Assembly (NCBI GenBank): GCA_002297505.1
Contig: DBLQ01000060.1
Coordinates: 28,633 to 38,519, forward strand
Direction: 5' to 3'
Origin: Flavobacteriales bacterium UBA720
GTDB lineage: Bacteria > Bacteroidota > Bacteroidia > Flavobacteriales > Weeksellaceae
DNA length: 9,887 nucleotides
The notes beneath the pieces were generated by a model. The model saw only the letters and a program-made list of their open reading frames with translations. It had not been told where the DNA came from and did not search any database. This document shows positions 1 to 6,734 of the stretch, one piece after another; position 1 is the stretch's first letter, and each line of letters opens with the position of its first letter. The position numbers and the translations under genes were made by a program.

Positions 1-17
1 CAGGTGGGACCACGATA

Positions 18-56
18 AAACCCTTGAATATACTGATATTCAATGGTTTATTTTTT
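18..56 (+). terminator. Terminator-like hairpin at left edge
   Basis: AAACC-C-TTGAATAT (18-31) pairs with ATATTCAA-T-GGTTT (36-49) around the loop ACTG. This gives a 13-bp stem with one mismatch, followed by a T-rich tract (47-56). The inner arms are a perfect 8-bp inverted repeat. The shape is that of an intrinsic terminator for a plus-strand transcript entering from outside the window, but the stem is AT-rich. It could also be a recombinase or regulator site. Confidence 0.4.
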
Positions 57-76
57 ATAGGGGATTGAATAGGGGA
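57..76. repeat. Short direct repeat ATAGGGGA x2
   Basis: ATAGGGGA occurs at 57-64 and again at 69-76, a period of 12 bp, close to one helical turn. It lies in gene-free DNA directly after the hairpin. Phased short repeats of this kind can be protein-binding sites, for example integrase arm sites, but nothing in the window proves that. Confidence 0.45.
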
Positions 77-146
77 CTTTAAATTAAGTGTTAATTGCTA
101 AACAACATTAATTTTTAAAAGTTGAAATAGGATACCATCTTCTATT

Positions 147-176
147 AAAAAAAACAACACTACCATGTTACTTTTA
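147..176 (-). terminator. Weak terminator after S41 gene
   Basis: Read on the minus strand just after the stop of the S41 gene, GTAACA and TGTTGT can pair around a six-base loop (four Watson-Crick and two G-T pairs). Eight T residues follow (A-run 147-154 on the plus strand). The T tract is good but the stem is weak. Confidence 0.3.
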
Positions 177-1117
177 TTATAGTTTTTTTAATGCCGATGC
201 TTTATGGACAGCTTTCTTTCCAGTCTTTCTATCGATTACGTAGTCGGTTGATAGGTTCAGTCCAGCATACGCATTGATCTTGAAACCCTGAACAGCGGTT
301 GTATAATCAGCGGTGGATTCACCCAAGATAAAAGTATTTTTTCTTCCGATCAGGGGTATGGTCGTCATTTCACCGGCGCTTGCCGTATAGCAGCTGGTCA
401 GGATGATAATTGGAATATCTTTTTTAAGCGGAATTCTCAGTGTGTTTTTCTTTCGAGTACGATATCGTCGATCAGCATTTTTCCGTCCCTGATTTCCCAT
501 TTACCCGAAGATTCACCTTTTGAATTCCTGAAGCCTCCGAAAACAATATTTTCACTTCCGATGAATTCTTTCAATCCCAGCAGGATCGGGTACATATTGC
601 CACCGGTGTTGACTCTAAGGTCTATGATCCAGCCATTTATCTTCGCTGAATTGATTTTGTTGATATGGGTTATGATGTCATTGGCGATACTGTCCACCTT
701 CTTAAAGCTAAAGTTGTCATTGCCCGGAATCCTTATGTAAGCAATGGTTTTGTTGATCACCTGGCTCACCACTGCCTTTTCAGTTTTTAATTTGCCCTTT
801 AGATATGCATTGGCAGAAACCGAGGGCTTATTCCATCCATAGGTCTTGTCTTTGTATTTAAGGCCTCCGTGGTGGTCATTAAGGATTTCGAAGACCTCGC
901 TGTATAAAGGAGCCAGGTCAGAAACTGAATTGAGGTCTTTAGCTCTATTGTATAAATTACTTTCGATCGATTTAATTTTTGAAGTATCAACAACATTTGA
1001 TCTGATCAGTTCGATGGAGGTATCTACAAATGATTTGATGCTGTCATTTTTAAAAGTTTGGGAAAATGAAGAAGTGTATAGGAGTAAAACAATACCGAAG
1101 ATAAAAGATTTGATCAT
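177..1117 (-). pseudogene. S41 family peptidase, frameshifted
   Basis: The start at 1117 gives a signal peptide (residues 1-20, ending SSFSQ), so the product would be secreted or periplasmic. The S41 (C-terminal processing protease-like) features are LNDHHGGL near residue 80, IIDLRVNTGGN near 165-174 and, in another frame, the nucleophile segment TSCYTASAGE with the serine codon at 378-380, followed by GRKNTFILGEST. The first frame stops at 437. The continuation runs in the frame that ends at 177. The two join at a run of five A on the coding strand (plus-strand T5, 445-449), and one more A would restore a reading frame of about 312 residues. Without it the product lacks the catalytic serine. 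The C-terminus also ends earlier than I expect for S41, without the usual EPDV-like tail, so a second lesion is possible. Family assignment is firm. Whether the shift is biological or a sequencing error cannot be told from one sequence. Confidence 0.85.
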
Positions 1118-1125
1118 ATTATTAA

Positions 1126-1151
1126 GTAATATTTCAAATATCTGAAATTAC
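1126..1151. repeat. Bulged palindrome upstream of S41 start
   Basis: ATTTCA (1131-1136) and TGAAAT (1143-1148) are perfect inverted arms. The match extends to GTAA...TTAC at 1126-1151 if a 2-nt bulge is allowed. It lies 9-34 nt before the S41 ATG, where an operator or a leader hairpin would sit. Its role is unknown. Confidence 0.35.
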
Positions 1152-1205
1152 ATGCAATTGCTCTTTTTTTTAGGTAAAAAGACTTTTGCTTAAGGAGGAA
1201 TATTG

Positions 1206-1280
1206 GTGATCAGAAATAAGAATATTTTTATATCTAAAGCGAATGATTCTAAAATCAATATGCTTTAAAATTCTGATCAC
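1206..1280. repeat. 10-bp perfect inverted repeat in divergent spacer
   Basis: GTGATCAGAA (1206-1215) and TTCTGATCAC (1271-1280) are exact inverted copies 55 nt apart. They lie inside the 271-bp spacer between the divergent S41 and DUF2931 genes. Two half-sites bound by a looping regulator, or a relic of an element end, are possible. I see no coding potential in the spacer. Confidence 0.5.
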
Positions 1281-1388
1281 ATTTTCAAAGAATCAACGGG
1301 AATGCAACTATGTAATCTCGTTATCAACGCATTGGAATATCATTTGATGTAAATCTCATTCACATAAATATAACTTTAAAACTTTTGC

Positions 1389-2420
1389 TTGAGACATCGA
1401 ACATTATTTATTCTTGCACCGCTTTTACTGATTATAATTAAAAGCTGCGATCCCTCGGATGTGAGGGAAAAGAAATATGTTTGGGGAGGCGCTGCTGTTG
1501 CTCCGAAGGAATACCCTGTGGAAATTTATGAAGGCGCTCTTGTCAATCGTGATGGCTATTCTTACAATTTTGGACCTATTTATGGGGTTCTCCGGCAAGG
1601 CTGGGGATATCCGGCCAAAGGAATGGGAATCACCGATGATCCTGTCAAACTGCCTGATCAGTTAAAGATGACCTGGTATTCGGTACAGGAACAGCAATTT
1701 TATACAGGACGTTGGAAGCTTGATAAAAATCTGATCACAAAAGTCTGGAAAGAAGTAGCGATCAATTTGAGGACAAAGTCGAAGGAAAATTTCAAGACAT
1801 TGATTGTCGGCATGGCTCCGAGGGGTCAGGTTACGCTTTGGGGTGAAGGACCGGCACAGGTTCTCCTGGGTACCTTCCAGGCGCATGATACCATCATTTC
1901 TCAAAAGGATGCCAATCCGGATTTTGAGCATTTTTTCAGGAAGGAATATCGTAATGCAGCGTATGATCCTTATAAATTATATGGTCCGGAGCTTTATTCC
2001 AAATTACAGAAGGCCGGCTGGCCGGACCCAAAGATATACCTTGATTTCAATAAGAAGTATCCTTGGAAATTCGCAATCGAGGGAATTGAAGCTTCCGAAG
2101 ATGATTATTTTTTTTACAGCTCTTTCAATGGAGAGCGCGCCCAGGTTTTAAATACAAGAGAAATAAACAATACTCTGCCAAAAGCTGCTCCGGAGCATAT
2201 CTATGCATGCTGGCAAGATCCGCAACATAATCAGTGGGTGGCCACCATCAGATTTACTTATGACGAGATCAAAAGTAGCTTTGAGCACTTTGGCTCTTCG
2301 GAGAAAATAGAGTTTCTCTTTAAGATCGATAAAAATGCCGGGCAATTCACAATATACCTCCAGTCAAAAAATAAGAAGATAAAATTGACCGGATATGAAC
2401 CGGAACTTGTAAGGACCTAG
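1389..2420 (+). CDS. DUF2931 family lipoprotein
   Basis: The 343-residue protein has a lipoprotein signal: hydrophobic residues 5-17 (TLFILAPLLLIII), then KSC with the lipid-accepting cysteine at residue 20. Lysine just before the serine is unusual for a lipobox. The mature N-terminus (REKKYVWGGAAVAPKEYPVEIYEGALV, shown in two parts: REKKYVWGGAAV and PKEYPVEIYEGALV) is typical of the Bacteroidota DUF2931 family, whose function is not known to me. The product should be anchored in the outer or inner membrane, facing the periplasm. The start is the TTG at 1389. An in-frame TAA at 1377-1379 excludes any start further upstream, and no ATG is available before the signal peptide. A -7-like TAACTTTA lies at 1371-1378, too close to the start unless the mRNA is nearly leaderless. 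A second lipoprotein gene follows 73 nt later on the same strand. Confidence 0.85.
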   Translation: MRHRTLFILAPLLLIIIKSCDPSDVREKKYVWGGAAVAPKEYPVEIYEGALVNRDGYSYNFGPIYGVLRQGWGYPAKGMGITDDPVKLPDQLKMTWYSVQEQQFYTGRWKLDKNLITKVWKEVAINLRTKSKENFKTLIVGMAPRGQVTLWGEGPAQVLLGTFQAHDTIISQKDANPDFEHFFRKEYRNAAYDPYKLYGPELYSKLQKAGWPDPKIYLDFNKKYPWKFAIEGIEASEDDYFFYSSFNGERAQVLNTREINNTLPKAAPEHIYACWQDPQHNQWVATIRFTYDEIKSSFEHFGSSEKIEFLFKIDKNAGQFTIYLQSKNKKIKLTGYEPELVRT

Positions 2421-2493
2421 ATTTGCTTACGAGGCCATGATTAATTTTAGAATAAAAAGTAACCATTGTTTAATTCAATAAAAAAGCTCTGTC

Positions 2494-3495
2494 ATGAAAA
2501 ACCTTTTCTTTATTATCCTCATCCCTGTGATATTATCCTGTCAGGATAAACAATCTAGAAATCCCCCTATTACTGATTCTAGTCCGGTCAATATCACTGA
2601 GCAAAATCTCTTTTTATCCTATGAAAAGTATGTGAAGCATTTTCCCAAAGAGCCGATATACTATATGTATGTAGATCATGAGCAGTGTTTTTTTGATATC
2701 CTGGTCAATGACATTCCCGCCTATAATTATTTTAAGGATGGCGGCATAATGTCTTCTGTCATTCTCAATAATTACATTTCCAGATCGGGAAAGCAAAAGA
2801 TCACCTACAGGTTATATCCGCAGACAGAACGTGAGAGGGGAGAAGGATTCAATGAACTGACGCCTTATACGCGGTTTAACCTTACGCTTTACTCCAGGGA
2901 CAACGCAGATTCTGCTACCAGTTTTGATAAGCAGGTAGAGCTGCTCGAACACAGCAATCTGAAGAAATCCGATGGGAAGACATTTATAGCAGCTGGAAAG
3001 AACTATTATGAATACACCATTGAGTTTGATGCAACGGTACCCTACAGAAATATTCCCAATCTGGAAAATGCTCAGGATCTAAGGAAAATCGATAAGAAGG
3101 TACTTGAGAAAAAGACGGTTGATGCTTATAAGTATTTAAGAGATATTATCATCGATAAAAAGAAAGATGAATATTTCTCACTGGTTTTTAACAGTGATCT
3201 AAGATATGTCCAATCGAACTATTACAGTAAAGCTGAATTAAAAGAGACTGCTGCAGAGGATATGTCATACTTTAATACCCCTTCGTTCAAATTGGAACCC
3301 ATAGAAAACTACGTGATGAAAATATATGGAGACGGAAAGCTGGTCTGCCTGGAACATACATCCAACGATCTCCGGTTGAAAGGTAAATCGTCGCTTTGGG
3401 GAAAATATAATGCTGAAGAAGGTGGCGTACGGGTAAAATTCTTACGGATTTTACTGTATATGCCAAAGGACAAAGATACTTTTGAGATCTGGTGA
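2494..3495 (+). CDS. Uncharacterised lipoprotein
   Basis: The 333-residue protein starts with a clear lipoprotein signal (MKNLFFIILIPVILSC; cysteine 16, then QDKQSR), so it is an exported lipid-anchored protein. I do not recognise the rest. It is rich in Tyr, Asp and Lys, with alternating strand-like segments and no obvious catalytic motif or repeat, and it ends in DTFEIW. It follows the DUF2931 gene on the same strand with a 73-nt gap. I see no strong terminator in that gap, so co-transcription is plausible. It converges on the AAA ATPase remnant downstream, with 43 nt between the ends. Paired exported lipoproteins of unknown function can be immunity or surface proteins, but nothing here shows that. 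Confidence 0.85.
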   Translation: MKNLFFIILIPVILSCQDKQSRNPPITDSSPVNITEQNLFLSYEKYVKHFPKEPIYYMYVDHEQCFFDILVNDIPAYNYFKDGGIMSSVILNNYISRSGKQKITYRLYPQTERERGEGFNELTPYTRFNLTLYSRDNADSATSFDKQVELLEHSNLKKSDGKTFIAAGKNYYEYTIEFDATVPYRNIPNLENAQDLRKIDKKVLEKKTVDAYKYLRDIIIDKKKDEYFSLVFNSDLRYVQSNYYSKAELKETAAEDMSYFNTPSFKLEPIENYVMKIYGDGKLVCLEHTSNDLRLKGKSSLWGKYNAEEGGVRVKFLRILLYMPKDKDTFEIW

Positions 3496-3538
3496 AACAG
3501 ATCATGCAGTGCGTTGTATGGGTAGGTATATTTTTGAT

Positions 3539-3957
3539 TCACATCTTCAGATCAGTTTTCAATACCGATATCAGAGCCTGTCTATGTAAACGTATGGTCT
3601 TTTGCTTTTGCAAATGAGATGTTGTCTTTGCGTTTTATACTATGTAATTCCGATGGAAATCGGATAAAAGTTTGCTGTAATATTCGTCTAAAACTGTTGC
3701 GTATCCATTTCAAAGTTTATCAGCAACTGAAACCGCATCAACAAAGCTGTATTGATAATTTCGGGGTTGTTGGTGGCACATAGCAACAACGCTTTTTCCG
3801 GATAGTAGTCGATCAACTGGATAAGGGTATCTACCAATCTTCGCATTTCGCCAATTTCTTTTCCGATTTGGTCAAATTCATCCAAAAACAAAACGGCTTT
3901 TTCGCTACCTTCTTTATCAAATACTTCTTTGATGCTCAGCGATGTTTTGCCAATGCG
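3539..3957 (-). pseudogene. AAA ATPase remnant (truncated, frameshifted)
   Basis: The frame open from 3957 reads RIGKTSLSIKEVFDK, then the Walker B segment AVLFLDEFDQIGK, EIGEMRRLVDTLIQLID, and the sensor-1 region LLLCATNNPEIINTALLMRF. These match the second half of a Vps4/FtsH-like AAA module. Walker A and everything before it are absent, and an in-frame TAA sits just upstream (3958-3960). The frame stops at TAG 3690-3688. Shifting frame there (four T; five would restore) continues as LDEYYSKLLSDFHRNYIV, which fits the same family. Later frames give DNISFAKAKDHTF and ALISVLKTDLKM, with an end at 3539. So the piece has lost its 5' half and carries about three frame changes. No ATP binding is possible. 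The left limit beyond 3635 is less certain. It lies directly downstream of the DUF3667 gene and marks a rearrangement point near 3958-3975. Confidence 0.7.
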
Positions 3958-3975
3958 TTAACAGACACTATGGCC

Positions 3976-4689
3976 TCAAATATCTGTAAGCAAAATAAGA
4001 ACCGTCAATATAATTATTATCTGGATGGTGTTAATTAAGTAGCTGAAAACTGACAGTAAAGCAACCTGAAGCTTTTGTTTTTTATTAAAAAACTGAACAT
4101 TATTCCAGATGATGAGTCCTATGTCAATAAGCATCAGCAGATAAAGTATTGCTCTTGCTATCTTAAGATCATTAAAAAAATAGATGACCGGCAAAAATAG
4201 AATATGGACAAAAAGTCGTTGCGCAACCTTGAACGTTTCCAGAATGAAATATTCCCAAAAATTATATTCCTTGTCTCTGAAAGTGATCATTGTGGCTAAT
4301 GCGAAACATGGTATGGTGCCAAACACAAACCAGTAATAGTGCTCAATCACCTTATCAAAAAATTTGGAAGCATCAGTCTCCGACTCGTCAATAAGATTGA
4401 TATTGAGAAGATGATAGACTAGGGCATAGATGCTTGCCAATATTATGCAGAGCGATACCGGCCTGAAGTGATGAACCCTCTTGCCATGAATATAGTCCCT
4501 TATAACATAACCTGGCTTTAAATAAAGCTGCTTTAGAGTAAATGTGATTCCTTTATCATAATGGATAATTCCATGCTGAACATCCTCCCAAAGAAATTTT
4601 CCATCGATCCGGTGCGTTTTTGCGGACTGGCCGCAGTGGTTGCAATATTTGCCTTCGAAACTATGTCCGCAGTTTTTACATGTTGTCAT
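3976..4689 (-). CDS. DUF3667 zinc-ribbon membrane protein
   Basis: The 237-residue protein opens with a zinc ribbon (CxxC at 4/7 and CxxC at 16/19: CKNCGHSFEGKYCNHCGQ). The conserved DUF3667 stretch follows: HGIIHYDKGITFTLKQLY, then LKPGYVIRDYIHGKRVHHFRPVSL (residues about 39-80, shown in parts). About five hydrophobic segments follow, near 78-96, 118-137, 158-172, 179-197 and 210-235, so it is an inner-membrane protein with the ribbon probably in the cytoplasm. The family function is not established to my knowledge. Its ATG (4689) overlaps the TGA of the preceding gene as ATGA, which points to translational coupling and to its being the last gene of the minus-strand cluster. The AAA ATPase fragment lies just past its stop. 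Confidence 0.85.
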   Translation of the reverse strand: MTTCKNCGHSFEGKYCNHCGQSAKTHRIDGKFLWEDVQHGIIHYDKGITFTLKQLYLKPGYVIRDYIHGKRVHHFRPVSLCIILASIYALVYHLLNINLIDESETDASKFFDKVIEHYYWFVFGTIPCFALATMITFRDKEYNFWEYFILETFKVAQRLFVHILFLPVIYFFNDLKIARAILYLLMLIDIGLIIWNNVQFFNKKQKLQVALLSVFSYLINTIQIIIILTVLILLTDI

Positions 4690-5064
4690 TCGATCTTTTC
4701 CGGCTTTTTAACTTTAACGTAATTGAACGTTCCAAGGTCTTTATAGGTCATTATTCGTCTTTCCTTATCGAAATAATATATTCTGAATTTGAAATGTACG
4801 AGCGATGTTGTCAGTGTAAGCTCTTTATTGTCATTTGAAAAATGCCACTTGCCTTTATGCACCTCTCCGCCATTGATACTTGCGTAGGTGCGGTCATCAT
4901 TAAATACCTGGAATACCTGTTTTGAATGATCTGATGATATCTTTCTCCTTTCCGTTTTTCACCCACTTTACGAGCTGCCGTTTTCCGAAGAGTTCCTGGG
5001 AAGTTTGCGCAGTTAATAATTCAGATACTGAAATAAGCATCACTGAAGTGGACAGTCTTTTCAT
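4686..5064 (-). pseudogene. Frameshifted secreted lipocalin-like protein
   Basis: No single frame covers this gene, so it is easily missed. From ATG 5064 the first frame gives a signal peptide (MKRLSTSVMLISVSELLTAQ) and then ELFGKRQLVKWVKNGKEKDI, up to about residue 48. The next frame continues QVFQVFNDDRTYASINGGEV, HKGKWHFSNDNKELTLTT and so on to KKPEKIE and TGA at 4688-4686. The shift falls at a run of four A on the coding strand (plus-strand T4, 4920-4923), and removing one A gives an uninterrupted 125-residue protein. GKxQLVKW...NGK and the later GKW...ELTL strands resemble small lipocalin-like domains; this is inference. The start follows the TAA of the preceding gene directly, and the stop overlaps the next ATG by 4 nt. 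This supports a real former gene in the cluster. A glutamate inside the signal-peptide core is odd. Confidence 0.7.
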
Positions 5065-5442
5065 TTATTTACAATTTGGGGTGGCGGTCATTACATCCAA
5101 TGACATGTCTATCGCCTGTTTAATCAGTTTTTTCTGTTTCTTTGAATCGGCTTCCTTGAGTGCTTTATTTCCGAAGGTGACTGCATTTAAGGCATAATTC
5201 TTAGCCAGCGGACATTTACAGATGTTGGCAAATGCCGCGGCTTCATCAGCATTCTTAATGGCCTTGGACATCACATCTTGGATGTCTTCGCTATTGTCAG
5301 ATTTATATGCACTTTTGAAGTCTTTGAAAGCCATTTCAGAGTAGGTAACAGCCATTGTGCAATTATTATCCTTGCTTTGAGCAGCTAACAGTGTGGTTGT
5401 GTACATAAGGATTGTGCTGAAGAGTAATTTCTGTTTATTCAT
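5065..5442 (-). CDS. Small secreted four-cysteine protein, unknown function
   Basis: The 125-residue protein has an N-terminal signal peptide (LLFSTILMYTTTLLAAQ, cleavage probably near residue 22). The mature part looks all-helical, with many Ala and Lys, and carries four cysteines (28, 75, 77, 124) that could form two disulfides in the periplasm. I do not recognise a family. A run of the type MSKAIKNADEAAAFANICKC suggests paired helices. The gene lies 16 nt after the preceding gene, and its TAA is followed at once by the ATG of the next gene, so it is an interior member of a compact operon. Confidence 0.8.
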   Translation of the reverse strand: MNKQKLLFSTILMYTTTLLAAQSKDNNCTMAVTYSEMAFKDFKSAYKSDNSEDIQDVMSKAIKNADEAAAFANICKCPLAKNYALNAVTFGNKALKEADSKKQKKLIKQAIDMSLDVMTATPNCK

Positions 5443-5458
5443 AGTGTTGGATTAGATG

Positions 5459-5875
5459 TTACATGGTTTTTCTTACAGATACGTCAGGAGTCTCTCCTTG
5501 CGGAACAATTAAAATAGCTTCGTCGTTCACGCTTTCCCCGGTGTCGAGGTAGTAACCGGTGACTACAGGTATCACGAAACTCTGGTACTTGCCGTCTTTG
5601 GTATAAGACCAATAGGTGACATTCACAGTTTGAGGCTTAAGATTAAGCTTCAGTTTTTTGGAGGTAAGCTTGGCGCCGGTAGCATTGATGCAGTTCAGTT
5701 CCACAAGCTCGATATTGGATACGACCTGAGGGGCACTGTTTAAGCGGATGTTATAACTTTTGCCTGAATTGTTGATCAGCGTAGCTGAAACCTTATACCG
5801 GTCAAAGTTTTTACCTCCGATGGTGACGGACTCCTTATTATCCGTTTCGGATTTTCTTTCTGAAAAACAGAACAA
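5459..5875 (-). CDS. Secreted beta-rich protein, start uncertain
   Basis: The coding frame ends with VRKTM and TAA at 5461-5459. The body has alternating strand-like segments (RYKVSATLINNSGKSYNIRL, VSNIELVELNCINATG, VNVTYWSYTKDGKYQSFVIP), like a beta-sandwich, and no recognised family. No ATG begins this frame. The nearest start is TTG at 5875, giving 138 residues with a poor signal sequence, and an in-frame TAA closes the frame at about 5899. In the neighbouring frame ATG 5915 opens MNDCKIIFIIKKFIVLF, a typical export signal. A one-base change in the plus-strand T5 run (5881-5885) or A5 run (5863-5867) would join it to the body as about 151 residues. So the gene probably starts at 5915 and is either frameshifted or misread here. 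It is the first gene of the cluster, 16 nt before the next. Confidence 0.65.
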   Translation of the reverse strand: MFCFSERKSETDNKESVTIGGKNFDRYKVSATLINNSGKSYNIRLNSAPQVVSNIELVELNCINATGAKLTSKKLKLNLKPQTVNVTYWSYTKDGKYQSFVIPVVTGYYLDTGESVNDEAILIVPQGETPDVSVRKTM

Positions 5876-5915
5876 TGAACTTTTTAATAATAAAGATTAT
5901 TTTACAATCATTCAT

Positions 5916-6257
5916 ATTGCTTGGTTTCCATCGAAGCGTAATGATCAGTCCATTGTTGAAATTATTTTGGAATAAATAACTGTAACAATAAATATATGGT
6001 TAGATTTAAATGCGGAATAACCGGATTGCTATTCATAACGGATATCGCAATTTTCGTAATGTATTAGACTTTTAAAGAAAGTCTCCGATTAAAAGATCAA
6101 GAGTGGGCTTCACAGTAAGAATATCCGGTAAAAGCTTTTCTGCCGTTAAACCTCAGGCAATAATATTCCAAAGTGCGCCTACTTCTTAAAAGTAAAAATC
6201 ATCTTATAATTTTATAAGGGATAAAGAGAGATGAATCAGATATATCATACCTTAATG
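5916..6257. other. Gene-free spacer with two small palindromes
   Basis: I find no plausible gene on either strand. Apart from the candidate promoter at 5957-5988 it holds AGACTTT/AAAGTCT (6066-6072, 6078-6084) and CTTATAA/TTATAAG (6203-6209, 6212-6218). The second lies 40 nt after the umuD stop, followed on the minus strand by ATGATTTTT. It may be a weak terminator for umuD. Both stems are too AT-rich to be sure. Confidence 0.5.
5957..5988 (-). promoter_or_regulatory. Candidate Bacteroidota promoter for the 4-gene cluster
   Basis: On the minus strand, TTG (5988-5986) lies 21 nt before TAATTTCA (5964-5957). This partly matches the known Bacteroidota sigma factor pattern of TTTG near -33 and TAnnTTTG near -7. 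Transcription would begin near 5950, about 35 nt before the ATG at 5915, which favours that ATG as the original start of the first gene. Confidence 0.35.
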
Positions 6258-6734
6258 TTAGTATCCAGATAATTCGATATTTAAAGACGACATATCTCTG
6301 AATATACTTTTCACCACACCTCTTGTTTCTACGACTTCATCAGCATCGATGGTGATCACCGGGAAATCCCTGTTCAGTGGAGTGAGGCAGTTTTTTTCAA
6401 GATCGATCTTTTTGGCTGAAAATCCTTCACCTGATACGTACACAATCGCAAGGTCGCCGTCACGTGCTTCCAGGTCTGAACGAATGATGAGATAGTCACC
6501 GGGCATAATGTAAGGATAATTGGACATGCCTTTGGCCTTGCCAATAAAAGTGGCTTCAGGTTTGGAAAGAAACTTCTCATCCAGGCTGATTCGTTTTCCC
6601 GAGAAATCTTCAGCAGGCGATGGAAAACCGTTAGCAATGTTGTCATGAACTTCAACATAAAATTTCTCTCCGTCATTTTTCACGGGAAAGAATTCAATTT
6701 CGCTGTAAATATTATCTGCTTTCTTTAAGATCAT
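6258..6734 (-). CDS. umuD: UmuD-like S24 self-cleaving protein
   Basis: The 158-residue protein is homologous to UmuD/LexA C-terminal domains. In E. coli the activated RecA filament triggers self-cleavage of UmuD, and UmuD' then joins UmuC as polymerase V. Visible motifs are the cleavage region NGFPSPAEDF (bond Asn35-Gly36, aligned with Cys24-Gly25 of E. coli UmuD), the catalytic serine 71 in GMSNYPYIMPGD (pattern GxSxxPxIxxGD) and the catalytic lysine 108 in FSAKKI. The C-terminal strands (LTPLNRDFPVITI, RGVVKSIF) are as in the family. Two positions are unusual: Asn instead of Cys/Ala before the scissile glycine, and Asn instead of Met after the catalytic Ser. The N-terminal arm is about 10 residues longer than in E. 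coli, and there is no DNA-binding domain, which excludes LexA. The ATG overlaps the umuC stop as ATGA, so it is translated after umuC, the reverse of the E. coli order. Confidence 0.9.
   Translation of the reverse strand: MILKKADNIYSEIEFFPVKNDGEKFYVEVHDNIANGFPSPAEDFSGKRISLDEKFLSKPEATFIGKAKGMSNYPYIMPGDYLIIRSDLEARDGDLAIVYVSGEGFSAKKIDLEKNCLTPLNRDFPVITIDADEVVETRGVVKSIFRDMSSLNIELSGY

Noticed and set aside
1..12. GGTGGGACCA at the left edge as the 3' end of a tRNA
   Set aside because: The CCA and following hairpin are suggestive, but the acceptor would need a 5' end made only of pyrimidines, with the A, G-rich strand at 2-8. Too little sequence is present to see a TPsiC arm.
437..500. Programmed frameshift in the S41 gene
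   Set aside because: The A5 run alone is weak; there is no slippery heptamer with a clear stimulatory stem, and programmed shifting is not known for S41 proteases.
846..1145. 99-residue plus-strand ORF
   Set aside because: It is antisense to the S41 gene, whose protein shows clear family motifs; the plus-strand translation shows none.
4922..5197. 91-residue plus-strand ORF
   Set aside because: It lies antisense to the frameshifted lipocalin-like gene and the four-cysteine gene, both with signal peptides and tight junctions.
6066..6084. AGACTTT/AAAGTCT hairpin as a terminator
   Set aside because: There is no T tract on either side and it is far from any gene end.
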